A stretch of 64,000 bases of DNA. Source: Rhodopirellula bahusiensis (GTDB taxonomy: Bacteria; Planctomycetota; Planctomycetia; Pirellulales; Pirellulaceae). Positions 18,900 through 29,551 of the stretch are shown here, piece by piece. The notes under the pieces are model-generated. The model did no database searches and was not told the DNA's origin. It was given only the letters and a program-made list of their open reading frames with translations. Every line of letters starts with the position of its first letter. Position 1 is the stretch's first letter. The stretch lies in the NCBI RefSeq assembly GCF_002727185.1, contig NZ_NIZW01000019.1, forward strand, positions 1-64,000, given 5' to 3'. The translations under genes and the position numbers were made by a program.

Positions 18900-20399
18900 T
18901 CAGGCCAGAATGTCGTGGATGACGTGGGCTTCTTCCACGCCGGTCAAACGCTGGTCCAGACCCAAGAATGGGAACGTCAGACGTTCGTGATCGATTCCCA
19001 ACTGATGCAGGATCGTTGCGTTGAAGTCGCGGACGTGAACCGGGTTTTCGACCACGTTGTAACTGAAGTCGTCGGTGACTCCGTGAGCGATGCCGCCTTT
19101 GACACCGCCGCCGGCCATCCAAGTCGTGAAGCAACGCGGATGGTGATCGCGACCGTAATCCTTGTGCGTCAGTTTGCCTTGGCAGTACGTCGTGCGTCCG
19201 AACTCGCCGGCGAAAACGACCAGCGTGTCATCGAGCAGTCCACGTTGCCGCAAATCGCGAATCAGTGCGGCGCAGGGTTGGTCAATGTCGTAGGCTTGCC
19301 CGCGAATTTTCTTGGGCAAATGCGAGTGGTGATCCCATCCGCGATGAAACAATTGAATGAACCGCACATCACGCTCGACCATTCGGCGTGCCATCAAGCA
19401 GTTGCGTGCAAACGAGCCGCTCTTTTGGACTTCCGGGCCGTACATCGCCAGGGTGTCTTCGGTCTCTTGGCTCAAGTCGGTCAGCTCGGGCACCGACGCC
19501 TGCATGCGAAACGCCATCTCTTGTTGAGCGATCGTTGTGAGGATCTCTGGGTCGCCGCTTTGGTGCATGTGTTGGCGATTGAGATCCGTGACCAGGTCCA
19601 GCATCTTTTGCCGGCTTTCTCGGTTCACGCCTTCTGGATTGGAAAGGAACAAAACCGGATCGCCGGAGGGCTGGAACGAAACGCCTTGATGCTTCGACGG
19701 CAGGTAACCAGATCCCCACAGTCGACTGTAGAGAGCTTGGATGTTGGCTTTGTCACCGCTCCAAAACGCGGAGTTGAGAACGATGAAGTCGGGCAGGTTT
19801 TCGTTCATGCGACCGAGGCCGTAGCTCAGCCACGATCCCAAGCTCGCTTTGCCAGGGATTTCGGATCCGGTGCAGAACAGCGTTTTTCCGGGATCGTGAT
19901 TGATCGCGTCGGTGTGAGTGGACCGAATCAGGCAAATGTCATCCATCACCGTGCCGAGGTGAGGCAGCAGTTCGCTCAGGTGGATTCCGTTTTCGCCATG
20001 TCGCGAGAACTCGAACATGGTTGGGGCAATGATTTGCTCTTTGCCGCGAGTCATCGCGGTGACCCGTTGCCCGTTGCTGACGCTGGGCGGCAAGGGTTGT
20101 TTGAACTGCTTGGCGAGCTCGGGTTTGTAATCGAACAAATCCATTTGGCTGGGGGCGCCCGCCATGAACAGGAAAATCACCCGTTTGGCTTTGCCGGGAA
20201 AGTGCAGCCCCGCCGTTTCGCCGGTCTTCCATTCCGCCGCGGCGGATTGGTCCACCGAGCTGGCTTCGTTGGCCTGCGCCCGGGCGACGATCGAACCCAG
20301 GGCAGCCGCACCCAGCCCCATGCCGGAATGCTGCAAGAACTGACGTCGACCCGATAGGTTGGCGAGCGTTTGAAGAGCAGCGTTTTGGGAAGTGTTCAT
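18900..20399 (-). CDS. DUF1501 protein
   Basis: 499 residues. An [17 protein letters not shown] twin-arginine-like leader lies at about 18-34. The DUF1501 landmarks [35 protein letters not shown] and F-A-G-E-F-G-R-T follow. It is second in a two-gene unit, 61 bp downstream of the PSCyt1 protein at 20461-22899. The catalytic activity is not established for the family. Start is ATG at 20399. Confidence 0.92.
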   Translation of the reverse strand: MNTSQNAALQTLANLSGRRQFLQHSGMGLGAAALGSIVARAQANEASSVDQSAAAEWKTGETAGLHFPGKAKRVIFLFMAGAPSQMDLFDYKPELAKQFKQPLPPSVSNGQRVTAMTRGKEQIIAPTMFEFSRHGENGIHLSELLPHLGTVMDDICLIRSTHTDAINHDPGKTLFCTGSEIPGKASLGSWLSYGLGRMNENLPDFIVLNSAFWSGDKANIQALYSRLWGSGYLPSKHQGVSFQPSGDPVLFLSNPEGVNRESRQKMLDLVTDLNRQHMHQSGDPEILTTIAQQEMAFRMQASVPELTDLSQETEDTLAMYGPEVQKSGSFARNCLMARRMVERDVRFIQLFHRGWDHHSHLPKKIRGQAYDIDQPCAALIRDLRQRGLLDDTLVVFAGEFGRTTYCQGKLTHKDYGRDHHPRCFTTWMAGGGVKGGIAHGVTDDFSYNVVENPVHVRDFNATILHQLGIDHERLTFPFLGLDQRLTGVEEAHVIHDILA

Positions 20400-20460
20400 G
20401 GCGAGGTCGATTCAATGGCGGGCGAATTCGGCGGGTTGGATAGCGGTTGGGAGGGTCAAG

Positions 20461-22899
20461 TCACTCCCGGGTCCGAACGCAATCCAAATTCAAAACGGAG
20501 TGGACCACCATCGTCCACGCGGCCAAGCGGATTTGCTCGGGGGCGGTGGATACCGATTGGACGGCTGGATCCGTGCATCGTTGCACGAGGGCGGTTGCCT
20601 CGGCGGGTTGTGACTCGTACAGCGCCTGGAAACCTTCCAGCGAACGCGACAACGATTCGCGAACGTCGCCGTTGGGCGGACGCGAAGTGATGGCTTCGTA
20701 GGCGGCGGCCAAACGTTTTTGATCGCCGTCATCCGAGTTCAAGGAAGGATCGTCAAGCAATCGTTTGGCGAGTGTCGTGGACGCGCTGAAGAACTGCGGT
20801 TCGTTCATCAGCATGAGAGCTTGCAGCGGCGTGTTGGTTCTTTCTCGCCTGGCAATGCAACTGTCACGATTGGGCGCGTCGAAGATCGTCATTTGCGGTG
20901 GAGGCAAACCACGTTTCCAAAACGTGTAGACGCTTCGCCGAACGGTTTTCTCACCCGAGTCAGCAACGTAACGATTGGGGTAAGAACTCGGCATCGCGAC
21001 GATCTTCCACAATCCTTCCGGTTGCGGCGGTTTGACACTCTGCCCGTACATGGTGGGACTGAGCAGACCGCAGACCGAAAGCACCTGATCGCGAATCACT
21101 TCAGCATCGAGTCGATAGCGGGAACCGCGAGCAAGCAATCGGTTCTGTGGGTCGGCGACGAAGGCATCAGAAGGTGCGACCGAAGATTGCTGGTACGTTT
21201 GGCTGTTGACGATCAGACGCATCAAACCTTGCACATCCCAGCCGGAATTGATGAACTCGATGGCGAGATGGTCAAGCAGTTTCGGATGCGATGGCAGTTG
21301 GCCTTGGGCACCAAAGTCTTCCGATGTCTTCACCAATCCGACACCGAACAGTTGCTGCCAAAAACGATTGACGGCGACGCGGGCGGTCAGCGGGTTGGAT
21401 GGATCAACCATCCACTCAGCCAAGTCCATTCGGGTTTTGGGGGCATCGGGATCGTTGGTCTTTGGCATCGGAGGCAAGAACGATGGCGTGTCACGGGCAA
21501 CGACTTCACCGGGTGCGTCGTAAGCACCACGAATCAGAATGTGAGCCGGACGGATCTCCGCACGTTCCTTCATGACCAAGGTTGCGGGAACGTTCACCAA
21601 AACGGCATCACGTTCTTCGTTCAGTTTCGCGATTTCTGCTTGGGTCTGCTTTTGCAGCTTCTTGAGTTCTTCGGGTGAAGTCTCCGGATCGGCCGGAGTC
21701 TCTTTCGCCTTCGTTTGCAATCGAGCAATCTCATCGTTCAGGCGAGTCAGCGTTTGTGCTTGCTCATCCGATGGAAGTTCGATGTACGGCGGTTGAAGCC
21801 CACGTCGGAAATCGCTGCCACCTCGTCCACCGGTTTCGGGACCGCCATCAAAGTTGTTGAAGAACGCGTACAGCGAATAAAAGTCTTTCTGCGAGATCGG
21901 GTCGTATTTGTGGTCGTGACAAACCGCGCACTGCAGCGTCAAACCCATGAACGCCGTGCCCACCGCGGAAACTCGGTCGACGACGTTTTTGACAAAGCTC
22001 TCTTCGGGAAGCGCTGTTCCGCGATCAATGATCAAATGCAATCGGTTGAAACCCGATGCGGTCAATTGATCGAGGCTGGGGTCGGGATGCAGGTCGCCGG
22101 CGATTTGATCGATGATGAATTGATCGAAAGGCAAATTCTCATTGAACGAACGGATCACCCAGTCGCGATACGGCGTCATCTCGCGGTAGTGATCGTGGTG
22201 CATCCCGTTGGTGTCAGCGAATCGTACTAGGTCCAGCCAGTAGCGGGCCATGTGCTCGCCGAAAGCGGGTTTGGCGATCAACCGATCGACGAGGTCTTGG
22301 TAGGCGGTTTCTGAGTCGTCACTCAGAAAGGCAGCGATCTCATCCGCGGTTGGTGGCAAACCGGTCAGGTCCAACGACAGGCGACGGATCAGAGTTCGGC
22401 GGTCGGCTCGTGGACGAGGCATCATCCCCTTGGATTCCATCTTGGATCGCACGAAGCGGTCGATCGGCGTGTCCCATTCTTCCTTCACCAATTCGGGCAA
22501 TTCAGTTTTGGTTGGTGCGACGAACGACCAGTGGGCTTCATAAGGGGCACCCTCGTCAATCCACTTTTTCAGCACCGCGACCTGCTCAGGCTTCAGCGGT
22601 TTGTGCATTTCAGGAGGCGGCATGATCGAATCAGAATCCTCGGATTCAATCCGAACCAAAACTTCGTCCAGGTCGGCTTCGCCCTCGATATCCAGACGGA
22701 ATCCCGCGGCGTTGTTGTTTTCATCGGGGCCGTGACAAGCGAAACAGTGGTTCGAAAGAATCGGACGCACGTCCTCTTGGAAGGAAACCTCGTCCGCGTT
22801 GGCGGGCGAAAACCCAGCGACAAAGATCGCGATGACGCCAAAAACGACGGTGATCGGATTCGCCGTGGTGAAACCCACAGGTGAATTGGGCGAAGGCAT
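20461..22899 (-). CDS. PSCyt1/DUF1549/DUF1553 protein
   Basis: 812 residues. A hydrophobic export segment lies at about 15-35. The c-type haem motif C-F-A-C-H is at 52-56, with distal I-M-P-P-P-E-M. DUF1549 (R-A-D-R-R-T-L-I-R-R-L-S-L-D-L-T-G-L-P-P) and the internal C-A-V-C-H-D-H-K-Y-D-P come next. A coiled-coil segment rich in Leu, Lys, Glu and Gln lies near the middle (L-N-D-E-I-A-R-L-Q-T-K-A), then DUF1553. I chose the ATG at 22899 because the longer frame up to 23172 runs into the thrS promoter region and lacks a leader. It is paired with the DUF1501 gene downstream. Confidence 0.92.
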   Translation of the reverse strand: MPSPNSPVGFTTANPITVVFGVIAIFVAGFSPANADEVSFQEDVRPILSNHCFACHGPDENNNAAGFRLDIEGEADLDEVLVRIESEDSDSIMPPPEMHKPLKPEQVAVLKKWIDEGAPYEAHWSFVAPTKTELPELVKEEWDTPIDRFVRSKMESKGMMPRPRADRRTLIRRLSLDLTGLPPTADEIAAFLSDDSETAYQDLVDRLIAKPAFGEHMARYWLDLVRFADTNGMHHDHYREMTPYRDWVIRSFNENLPFDQFIIDQIAGDLHPDPSLDQLTASGFNRLHLIIDRGTALPEESFVKNVVDRVSAVGTAFMGLTLQCAVCHDHKYDPISQKDFYSLYAFFNNFDGGPETGGRGGSDFRRGLQPPYIELPSDEQAQTLTRLNDEIARLQTKAKETPADPETSPEELKKLQKQTQAEIAKLNEERDAVLVNVPATLVMKERAEIRPAHILIRGAYDAPGEVVARDTPSFLPPMPKTNDPDAPKTRMDLAEWMVDPSNPLTARVAVNRFWQQLFGVGLVKTSEDFGAQGQLPSHPKLLDHLAIEFINSGWDVQGLMRLIVNSQTYQQSSVAPSDAFVADPQNRLLARGSRYRLDAEVIRDQVLSVCGLLSPTMYGQSVKPPQPEGLWKIVAMPSSYPNRYVADSGEKTVRRSVYTFWKRGLPPPQMTIFDAPNRDSCIARRERTNTPLQALMLMNEPQFFSASTTLAKRLLDDPSLNSDDGDQKRLAAAYEAITSRPPNGDVRESLSRSLEGFQALYESQPAEATALVQRCTDPAVQSVSTAPEQIRLAAWTMVVHSVLNLDCVRTRE

Positions 22900-23150
22900 T
22901 CGCGAGGCGGGGGGTGGTGAGGAGCGAATTTGGAGGGCGGGATTCCATTTTGGTCGACCTCCGGTGAGATCGCAACTGAAGGCGAACGCAGGATGCCCCC
23001 TTCCGAGAGACCTATTGAATGAAAGGGCCGTGAAACTCAGGGCGAACTCGAACTGAACTTTTATTGTCCCCCCCTGAAACGCTATTCTTGGCAATCGATT
23101 CGCGACTTCGTATCTCGCGACCCATCCTTGTTCAGAAAGAAAATTGTCTG

Positions 23151-25388
23151 ATGTCCTCTGATTCCCCCTCAACTTCCGCTTCCTCGTCGTCCCAGGCCGC
23201 TGAAGTTCAAGTCCGATTGCCGGACGGTTCGCTGAAAACCCAACCCGCTGACGCCACCGCGATGGACGTCGCGAAAGAGATCAGCGAAGGCCTTGCCCGC
23301 AGCGTCGTGGCCGCCGAAGTCGACGGCACGATTGTCGATTCGTTCCGTCCGCTCGGTGAGATCGCCGATGATGAAAACGTGGTTCCGCTTCGTTTGCTGA
23401 CCACGCGTGACGAATCGGCTCTTGATGTGCTGCGTCACTCGGCCGCCCACGTCATGGCTCGCGCGATCATGCGAATCTACAAAGGCGTTTCGCTGGCGTT
23501 CGGACCGACCACCTCGGGTGGTTTCTATTACGACTTCGACATGCCGGAGAAAATCAGCGAAGACGATTTTCCGAAGATTGAAGCGGAAATCAAAAAGATC
23601 ATCAAAGCCAAAGAGCCGTTCGAACGATTTGTGCTGGATCGTGATGAAGCCCGCAAGCTTTGCGATGACCTCGATCAAGACCTGAAGGTCGAACACATCG
23701 AAACCGGTTTGGGCGACCAAGCCACGGTCAGCTTCTATCGCCAAGGCGAGTTCGTCGACCTTTGCCGCGGACCTCACATTCCTCACGCCGGAATGATCAA
23801 AGCGATCAAACTGCTGAGCGTTGCCGGTGCGTACTGGAAAGGCGATGCTTCGGGACGTCAGTTGCAACGCGTTTACGGCACCGCTTTCTTTGACAAGAAA
23901 GAGTTGGCCAGTTACCTGGAGCAGATCGAAGAAGCCAAACGCCGCGATCACCGCGTGCTCGGCAAACAACACGGTCTGTTCGCGATCAATCCCGAAGTCG
24001 GCCAAGGTTTGTGTTTGTGGTTGCCCAAGGGAGCTCGTGTTCGCGTCACGCTGGAAGATTTCTTGCGTCGCGAATTGCTTTCGCGTGGTTACGACCCGGT
24101 GTACAGCCCGCACATCGGTCGCGTGGAAATGTACGAAACCAGCGGTCACTTCCCATACTATCGCGACAGCCAGTTTGCTCCGTTGTTTGGCAGCGAAGTC
24201 GGCGGGTTGCTCGATGCGTGGAGCACTCGACTGGACAAAGATGATTTGTCTAAGGACGACGAAGACAAGTTGATCGCCGCGGCGGAAGTCTTTGGCGTCA
24301 AGCTGCCCGAATACAAACCGTCGGCATCCAATGACGCGAAAAAGGACGTGCTGCATCGCTGGCAATTGAATCACGAGCGTTATCTGCTCAAGCCAATGAA
24401 CTGCCCGCACCACTGTCAGATCTTTGGTGCCCAGCCACGATCGTATCGTCAGTTGCCTCTGCGGTTGTTCGAGTTCGGAACCGTCTATCGTCACGAGCAA
24501 ACTGGTGAACTGAACGGGATGATGCGGGTGCGTGGTCTGACCCAAGATGACGCGCACATCTTCTGCACCGCTGATCAAGTCGAAGAGGAATTCCGGGCAA
24601 CGATCGAGTTGACCAAGTTCGTGCTCGAGTCCGTTGGGCTGGACGATTACCGCGTGCAATTGTCGCTGCGGGATCCGGACAGCAGCAAGTACGTCGGCAG
24701 CGAAGAGAACTGGGATCACGCCGAAGGTGCTCTGCGAGGCGTGCTGGAGCAATCCGGTTTGTCATTCAACGAAGAACCCGGTGAAGCAGCGTTCTATGGT
24801 CCCAAAGCGGACTTCATGGTGCGTGACTGCATCGGTCGTTCATGGCAGTTGGGAACCGTGCAGTTGGATTACAACCTGCCCGAACGTTTCAAGCTGGAAT
24901 ACAAAGGCAACGACAACGCAACTCACCGACCGGTGATGATCCATCGGGCTCCGTTTGGTTCGCTGGAACGATTCACCGGGATGTTGATCGAGCACTTTGC
25001 TGGGGCGTTCCCGATGTGGTTGTCGCCCGAGCAAATTCGTGTGTTGCCTTTGTCGGACAAGTCCGTCGAATACGCGACCGCGGTGGCCAAGCAATTTGAC
25101 GAAGCCGGGTTCAAAGTCACCGTCGATGCATCTGACGGAAAGGTCCAAGCAAAGATTCGCAACGCCCAAATCGACTTGGTCAACTACATGGCCGTCGTGG
25201 GGCCGAAGGAAGCCGAGTCGGGCCAGGTCGCGCTGCGTGACCGAATCGAAGGCGACCTCGGATCGATGCCCATCAAGGAAGCGATCGCGCGTCTGCAGAA
25301 AGAAGTCGAGACGCGTCAGGTCCGCCAGGCAGTTAAAGGCAGCACCGTGTCGATCGCCGAATCCGGCGGCGCCGCGACCGATTATTAA
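23151..25388 (+). CDS. thrS: Threonyl-tRNA synthetase
   Basis: 745 residues. It charges tRNA-Thr with threonine. In order: a TGS domain (about 17-80), the editing/SAD region with [10 protein letters not shown] and C-R-G-P-H, the class II core with L-K-P-M-N-C-P-H-H, motif 2 [10 protein letters not shown] and motif 3 around P-F-G-S-L-E-R-F, and the anticodon-binding C-terminus. About 45 extra residues, rich in Lys and Asp, lie between S-G-H-F-P-Y-Y and the L-K-P-M-N-C-P motif. The ATG at 23151 gives a Ser-rich N-terminus just before TGS. Confidence 0.97.
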   Translation: MSSDSPSTSASSSSQAAEVQVRLPDGSLKTQPADATAMDVAKEISEGLARSVVAAEVDGTIVDSFRPLGEIADDENVVPLRLLTTRDESALDVLRHSAAHVMARAIMRIYKGVSLAFGPTTSGGFYYDFDMPEKISEDDFPKIEAEIKKIIKAKEPFERFVLDRDEARKLCDDLDQDLKVEHIETGLGDQATVSFYRQGEFVDLCRGPHIPHAGMIKAIKLLSVAGAYWKGDASGRQLQRVYGTAFFDKKELASYLEQIEEAKRRDHRVLGKQHGLFAINPEVGQGLCLWLPKGARVRVTLEDFLRRELLSRGYDPVYSPHIGRVEMYETSGHFPYYRDSQFAPLFGSEVGGLLDAWSTRLDKDDLSKDDEDKLIAAAEVFGVKLPEYKPSASNDAKKDVLHRWQLNHERYLLKPMNCPHHCQIFGAQPRSYRQLPLRLFEFGTVYRHEQTGELNGMMRVRGLTQDDAHIFCTADQVEEEFRATIELTKFVLESVGLDDYRVQLSLRDPDSSKYVGSEENWDHAEGALRGVLEQSGLSFNEEPGEAAFYGPKADFMVRDCIGRSWQLGTVQLDYNLPERFKLEYKGNDNATHRPVMIHRAPFGSLERFTGMLIEHFAGAFPMWLSPEQIRVLPLSDKSVEYATAVAKQFDEAGFKVTVDASDGKVQAKIRNAQIDLVNYMAVVGPKEAESGQVALRDRIEGDLGSMPIKEAIARLQKEVETRQVRQAVKGSTVSIAESGGAATDY

Positions 25389-25770
25389 TCGACTGCTGCC
25401 GATCGGCTTGTTGAGCTGTCACTGATCTAGTCACCTAGTATATCGCTATCCTCCGACTGCGGAGGTCGTGCAGTTTTGAAGTGCCGTGCTCGCAAGGTTG
25501 AAATCACCCTCCTGAACGCAGTTGGGGAGGGTCGGAATGCGAGCGTTCAGCGAGAATTCCGGGGAGGGTAGTGCGCGCCGTTTCCTATGCTCGGCCCTCA
25601 CCCTCGCTTACGCCTGAACGGCGTCGCTCGACCTCTCCCCAAACTTCGTTTCGGGAGAGGTGCGGTGCGCGAAAGCAGCATAAATATCTGCATCAACAAA
25701 CTGCACAACCTCCGACTGCGTCGGGGGAGAGTTGACTGATTGATCGAAGCGAAAGCTCTAGCGGCGGGGC
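25389..25770. other. Repeat-rich intergenic region after thrS
   Basis: No gene is visible. It contains CCTCCGACTGCGGAGG (25450-25465), a related imperfect copy near 25708-25728, and a hairpin with arms CCTCTCCC and GGGAGAGG around an AAACTTCGTTT loop at about 25632-25661. The thrS and M20-peptidase genes converge here, so hairpins could serve either transcript. None has a good T-run. Confidence 0.6.
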
Positions 25771-27177
25771 TCAAGCAGATGCGATGGCTTGCCAGAGCGA
25801 GGCGGACGCTTGGATACCGCGGTGGAAATCTTCCAGCGAGAACTTTTCGTTGGGGCTGTGAGCGGCGTCGTCGTTTTGGCCCCAGCCGAGAAGCAAGCAA
25901 TCGCAATCCAGGACTTCTTGGAATCGTGCCAGGATCGGAATCGAGCCGCCTTCGCGAATCATCACGGGGGCAGTTCCAAAGGCTTGCTCGATCGCGACGC
26001 TGGCGGCTTTCGCGTAGCGGCTGTTGGCATCCGCCAGCATCGCACCGGCACCGTGATCGGGTTTCAGCGTCCAGCGAATGCCCGGTGGGCAATGACGCTC
26101 GAGGTGAGATTCGATCAGTCCGGTCAGACGTTTCGGGTTTTGGTTGGGCACCAATCGGAAGCTGAACTTCGCGGACGCTTTGGCTGGTAGAACCGTTTTG
26201 ACGCCTTCGCCTTGATGTCCCGAGGTCAAACCGTTGATATCGAGCGACGGACGTGCCCAGCGTCGTTCGTCGGTTGTGTAGCCCGCTTCGCCGTGCAGTT
26301 CGGAAGCACCGACGCTGCTCGCGAATTCCTCGTCGTCGGCACCGAGTTGTTTCCAGGCTTCGCGTTCGATGTCAGGAATCGGGGCGACGTCATCGTACAG
26401 ACCGTCGATCGCGATTTTTCCGTCCGCGTCTTTCATGCTTGCCAGCAACTGGCACAGAGCCATGGCGGGATTGGCGACCGCGCCGCCGAAGCTGCCGCTG
26501 TGCAGGTCGTGACTCGGTCCGTCGACGAACAATTCGTACGTCGCAATGCCTCGCAAGCCGCACGTGACCGCGGGGCGGCCTGGTGCGTACTGGCTGCTGT
26601 CGCTGACCACGACGACGTCGCAGGCCAGTTTTTCGGCGAGCTCGGGCAACCAATCGTCCAGGTTTTGGCTGCCGACTTCTTCTTCGCCTTCGATCAGGAA
26701 TTTGATTTGCAGCGGCAATGGTTGGCCGCTGGCGAGCCAGTCGCAAATGCTGTGGATGTGCGTCAGGACTTGGCCTTTGTCGTCCGTCGCACCACGGGCG
26801 AAAACCTTGCCGTCGCGGACAACGGGTTCGAACGGCGGACTGGTCCACAGTTCCAGTGGCTCGGGCGGCTGGACGTCATAGTGTCCATAGACCAGGGCCA
26901 CGGGGGCACCTGGGACCGGCGGGGTCGAGGCGACTAGCAGCGGGAATCCGTTGGTGGCAATGGACTCGGTTTGCAGGCCGGCGGCATTCATTTTATCGAG
27001 CAACCAATTGGCCGCCTGGTGAACGTCATCGCGGCGGGAGGAATCGCTGCTGATGCTTGGGATTTTCAGCCACTCGATCAATTCGGCTTCGTGACGCTGT
27101 TTTCCGTCGTCCAAACGCGACTGAACTTCGGCGGGCAATTGGGAGGCGGAGGAGGAAGATTGTTCGGATTGGGACAT
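25771..27177 (-). CDS. M20-family metallopeptidase (dipeptidase-like)
   Basis: A 468-residue cytosolic zinc aminoacylase/carboxypeptidase-fold enzyme. Metal ligands are visible in V-Y-G-H-Y-D-V-Q-P-P (His and first Asp), A-R-G-A-T-D-D-K-G-Q (bridging Asp) and L-I-E-G-E-E-E-V-G-S (general-base and ligand Glu). A dimerisation domain is inserted in the second half (G-L-T-S-G-H-Q-G-E-G), and C-terminal M-I-R-E-G-G-S-I-P is the family's last block. This composition matches the M20 dipeptidase/CNDP-like group. The ATG at 27177 is preceded by an in-frame TTG at 27180. Confidence 0.93.
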   Translation of the reverse strand: MSQSEQSSSSASQLPAEVQSRLDDGKQRHEAELIEWLKIPSISSDSSRRDDVHQAANWLLDKMNAAGLQTESIATNGFPLLVASTPPVPGAPVALVYGHYDVQPPEPLELWTSPPFEPVVRDGKVFARGATDDKGQVLTHIHSICDWLASGQPLPLQIKFLIEGEEEVGSQNLDDWLPELAEKLACDVVVVSDSSQYAPGRPAVTCGLRGIATYELFVDGPSHDLHSGSFGGAVANPAMALCQLLASMKDADGKIAIDGLYDDVAPIPDIEREAWKQLGADDEEFASSVGASELHGEAGYTTDERRWARPSLDINGLTSGHQGEGVKTVLPAKASAKFSFRLVPNQNPKRLTGLIESHLERHCPPGIRWTLKPDHGAGAMLADANSRYAKAASVAIEQAFGTAPVMIREGGSIPILARFQEVLDCDCLLLGWGQNDDAAHSPNEKFSLEDFHRGIQASASLWQAIASA

Positions 27178-27359
27178 CAAATTGCATTGCGAAAGAGAAT
27201 CGAGCAGCGTGCCGTCGAATGCGGAAAAATCCGTATTTGAGGACTAACAGGTCCATCTGGACGTCTTTACAATAGCACTTCACAAACCAAAACAGGACCA
27301 CCAAGCGGCAGGATGAGACGCCGCTGTTGCCCCAAATTTCACCAGGAGTTGTTGGAAGC

Positions 27360-27710
27360 ATGTCCGATCATTCCGCCGCCGTTGCCGAGCCCGATGTGGT
27401 CACGGAAGAAGAACAACGCAGCGATCGTAAACCGAAACGACAACCGCCCTACCACGTCATTTTGTGGGACGACACCGACCACAGCTATGACTACGTGATT
27501 TCGATGATGAAGCGTTTGTTCCGCATGCCCATCGAGAAGGGCTATCAGGTCGCGAAAGAGGTCGACAAAAGCGGCCGCGCGATTTGCATGACCACCACGT
27601 TGGAATTGGCGGAACTGAAACGCGACCAAATTCACGCGTTCGGCAAAGACGAACGTTTGGATCGTTGCAAAGGCAGCATGTCCGCCACCATTGAACCTGC
27701 TCGCGGCTAA
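27360..27710 (+). CDS. clpS: ClpS, adaptor of the ClpAP protease
   Basis: 116 residues. The core P-P-Y-H-V-I-L-W-D-D-T-D-H-S-Y-D-Y-V-I matches the ClpS N-degron-binding fold; the acidic D-D pair and the following helix line the binding pocket. Its role is to deliver N-end-rule substrates to ClpA/ClpC. AGGAG at about 27343-27347 precedes the ATG at 27360. Upstream in-frame starts would lie inside the leader and add nothing recognisable. It is followed 33 bp later by mtaB on the same strand. Confidence 0.93.
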   Translation: MSDHSAAVAEPDVVTEEEQRSDRKPKRQPPYHVILWDDTDHSYDYVISMMKRLFRMPIEKGYQVAKEVDKSGRAICMTTTLELAELKRDQIHAFGKDERLDRCKGSMSATIEPARG

Positions 27711-27743
27711 GCGGGCCCGAGGCTGAACGAGCATTCTTTTCTG

Positions 27744-29030
27744 ATGACGGCGAAACTTCGAACCCGCACGCTGGGCTGCAAAGTCAACCAGTACGAAACC
27801 GAACTGGTTCGGCAGGGCCTGCAAACAATCGGGTACGAAGACGCCAGCGATGGTGAATCGGCTGACCTGTGCATCGTCAACACGTGCACGGTCACCGAAA
27901 CCGGTGACGCGAAAAGTCGGCAAGTCGTCCGACGTCTGAATCGCGAAAATCCTGATGCCCGGATCGTGGTGATGGGCTGTTACGCCACGCGAGCACCCGA
28001 AGAAGTCAGTGCGTTGCCGGGTGTCGTTGAAGTTCTGACCGACAAGCGAGAACTCGGCGATTTGATGGGCCGCTTTGGCGTCATCGATGTGCCGACGGGA
28101 TTGTCCGGATTCGCAGGCCGCAAACGGGCCTATGTGAAAGTCCAAGACGGTTGCTTGCTTCGTTGTAGTTACTGCATCATCCCGATGGTGCGTCCCAAAC
28201 TGCATTCGCGACCGAGCCAAGAGATCGTTGACGAGGTGACTCGTTTGGTCGATGCCGGACACCGCGAAGTCATCCTGACTGGCATTCACCTGGGCCACTA
28301 CGGTGTCGACTGGAACCGCAACAAGCCTCGTGAAGAGTGGGTGCGGTTGGCTCATTTGGTCAAAGATCTGTGTCAGATCCCCGGCCAATTCCGAATTCGA
28401 ATGAGCAGCATCGAGGCGACCGAAGTCACTCGGGAACTGATTGGCGTGATGGCCGAGTTCCCTGAGAAGGTCGTCCCGCACCTGCACCTGTGCTTGCAAT
28501 CAGGAAGCGATTCGGTTCTGCGTCGTATGCGTCGACGCTGGGGCACGAAGATGTTTCTCGATCGCTGCCGTCTGCTTCGTGAATCATTGGACCGACCAGC
28601 GATCACGACCGACATCATCGCGGGTTTCCCCGGTGAGACCGAAGAGGAATTCGAGCAGACGTTGCGGACCTGCCGCGAAGCTGGTTTTTCAAAGATCCAC
28701 GCGTTCCCGTATTCTGCTCGTCGAGGCACTCCGGCTGCCGAACGTGACGACCAACTCGACAAAGGGTTGATCTCCGAACGAGTCGATCGGTTGGGTGAGG
28801 TCGAAGCTGAGCTACGGCAACAGTACTACAAAACGTTGGTCGGTTCCAATTTGGAATTGCTGGTTGAAGAGGTGACACCTGACGGGCGATTGCAAGGTAC
28901 GACGTGTCGCTACGCTCTTGGATCAATCGATCGTCCAACGCAAGTCGCCGAAGCGGACGCGCTTCGCGAAAATGACCTCGTCACAGCTCGAGTCGTTGGC
29001 ATCCAAGGCGATCGATTGGAATTAGCGTGA
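27744..29030 (+). CDS. mtaB: MtaB-type tRNA methylthiotransferase
   Basis: A 428-residue radical-SAM enzyme expected to add the methylthio group to t6A37 of tRNA. The N-terminal UPF0004 domain has L-G-C-K-V-N-Q-Y-E-T and V-N-T-C-T-V-T-E, with a third Cys in V-M-G-C-Y-A (second Fe-S cluster). The radical-SAM motif C-L-L-R-C-S-Y-C follows. The C-terminal ~60 residues look like a TRAM RNA-binding domain. C-K-V-N-Q and the overall length point to MtaB and not MiaB or RimO. Its stop overlaps the next gene's GTG start by 4 bp. Confidence 0.93.
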   Translation: MTAKLRTRTLGCKVNQYETELVRQGLQTIGYEDASDGESADLCIVNTCTVTETGDAKSRQVVRRLNRENPDARIVVMGCYATRAPEEVSALPGVVEVLTDKRELGDLMGRFGVIDVPTGLSGFAGRKRAYVKVQDGCLLRCSYCIIPMVRPKLHSRPSQEIVDEVTRLVDAGHREVILTGIHLGHYGVDWNRNKPREEWVRLAHLVKDLCQIPGQFRIRMSSIEATEVTRELIGVMAEFPEKVVPHLHLCLQSGSDSVLRRMRRRWGTKMFLDRCRLLRESLDRPAITTDIIAGFPGETEEEFEQTLRTCREAGFSKIHAFPYSARRGTPAAERDDQLDKGLISERVDRLGEVEAELRQQYYKTLVGSNLELLVEEVTPDGRLQGTTCRYALGSIDRPTQVAEADALRENDLVTARVVGIQGDRLELA

Positions 29031-29380
29031 CTGAATCGCCCCGTCACGACGACGTCGCCACCGTCGATGAATTGAAAGCGATCGTGCATCAGTTTGTCGA
29101 TGAACGGAATTGGCACGAGTTCCACCAGCCGAAGAATTTGGTGATGTCGTTGGCGATTGAAACCGCTGAGCTGATGGAGCATTTCCAGTGGCTCACGCCG
29201 GAAGAATCTGCTCGCGTGAAGGAAGACGAACAGAAGCTTCACGATGTCGGGGAAGAGGTCGCGGATTGCTTGGCATATCTGCTGGCGATCGCGAATAAGT
29301 TGGACATTGATTTGTCGACGACGCTTCGAGCCAAGATGATTCGCAACGCGGTCAAGTATCCGGTCCCGGACGACGCGTAG
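29027..29380 (+). CDS. MazG-like nucleotide pyrophosphohydrolase
   Basis: A 117-residue all-alpha NTP-PPase. The metal-binding pattern is visible as I-E-T-A-E-L-M-E-H-F (E-x-x-E) and G-E-E-V-A-D-C-L-A-Y (E-x-x-D). It probably hydrolyses non-canonical or excess dNTPs such as dCTP. It starts with GTG at 29027, overlapping the mtaB stop (GTGA), so translation is probably coupled. Its stop codon lies inside the interspersed repeat copy that begins at 29377. Confidence 0.88.
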   Translation: MTESPRHDDVATVDELKAIVHQFVDERNWHEFHQPKNLVMSLAIETAELMEHFQWLTPEESARVKEDEQKLHDVGEEVADCLAYLLAIANKLDIDLSTTLRAKMIRNAVKYPVPDDA

Positions 29381-29534
29381 GCCAGGTTGTACCTGGCGAT
29401 GGTTCTTCGCCGATGCACGTTGGTCTCACGAAAGCATTTCGATGACGCCTCGCTTTGTTCCAAAGCATCGGTGTGGGTGCCATGTGGGACATGGCCTACG
29501 AACGAGAACCAATTTTTGGCGAATCCGGCTACGG
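29377..29534. repeat. Interspersed intergenic element, copy B
   Basis: The second copy of the element at 8442-8604. The 33-bp identical core is at 29439-29471. The first bases (GTAG) supply the TAG stop of the MazG-like gene, so the element has inserted at or become fused to the gene end. It ends 18 bp before the stop of the convergent E1-like gene. Confidence 0.85.
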
Positions 29535-29551
29535 TTGGGGTGCCGATTGGT

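Noticed and set aside
25450..25465. Palindrome after thrS as a rho-independent terminator
   Set aside because: The stem is short and the following bases hold only a weak T-run. It has a related copy near 25708, so a repeat is more likely.
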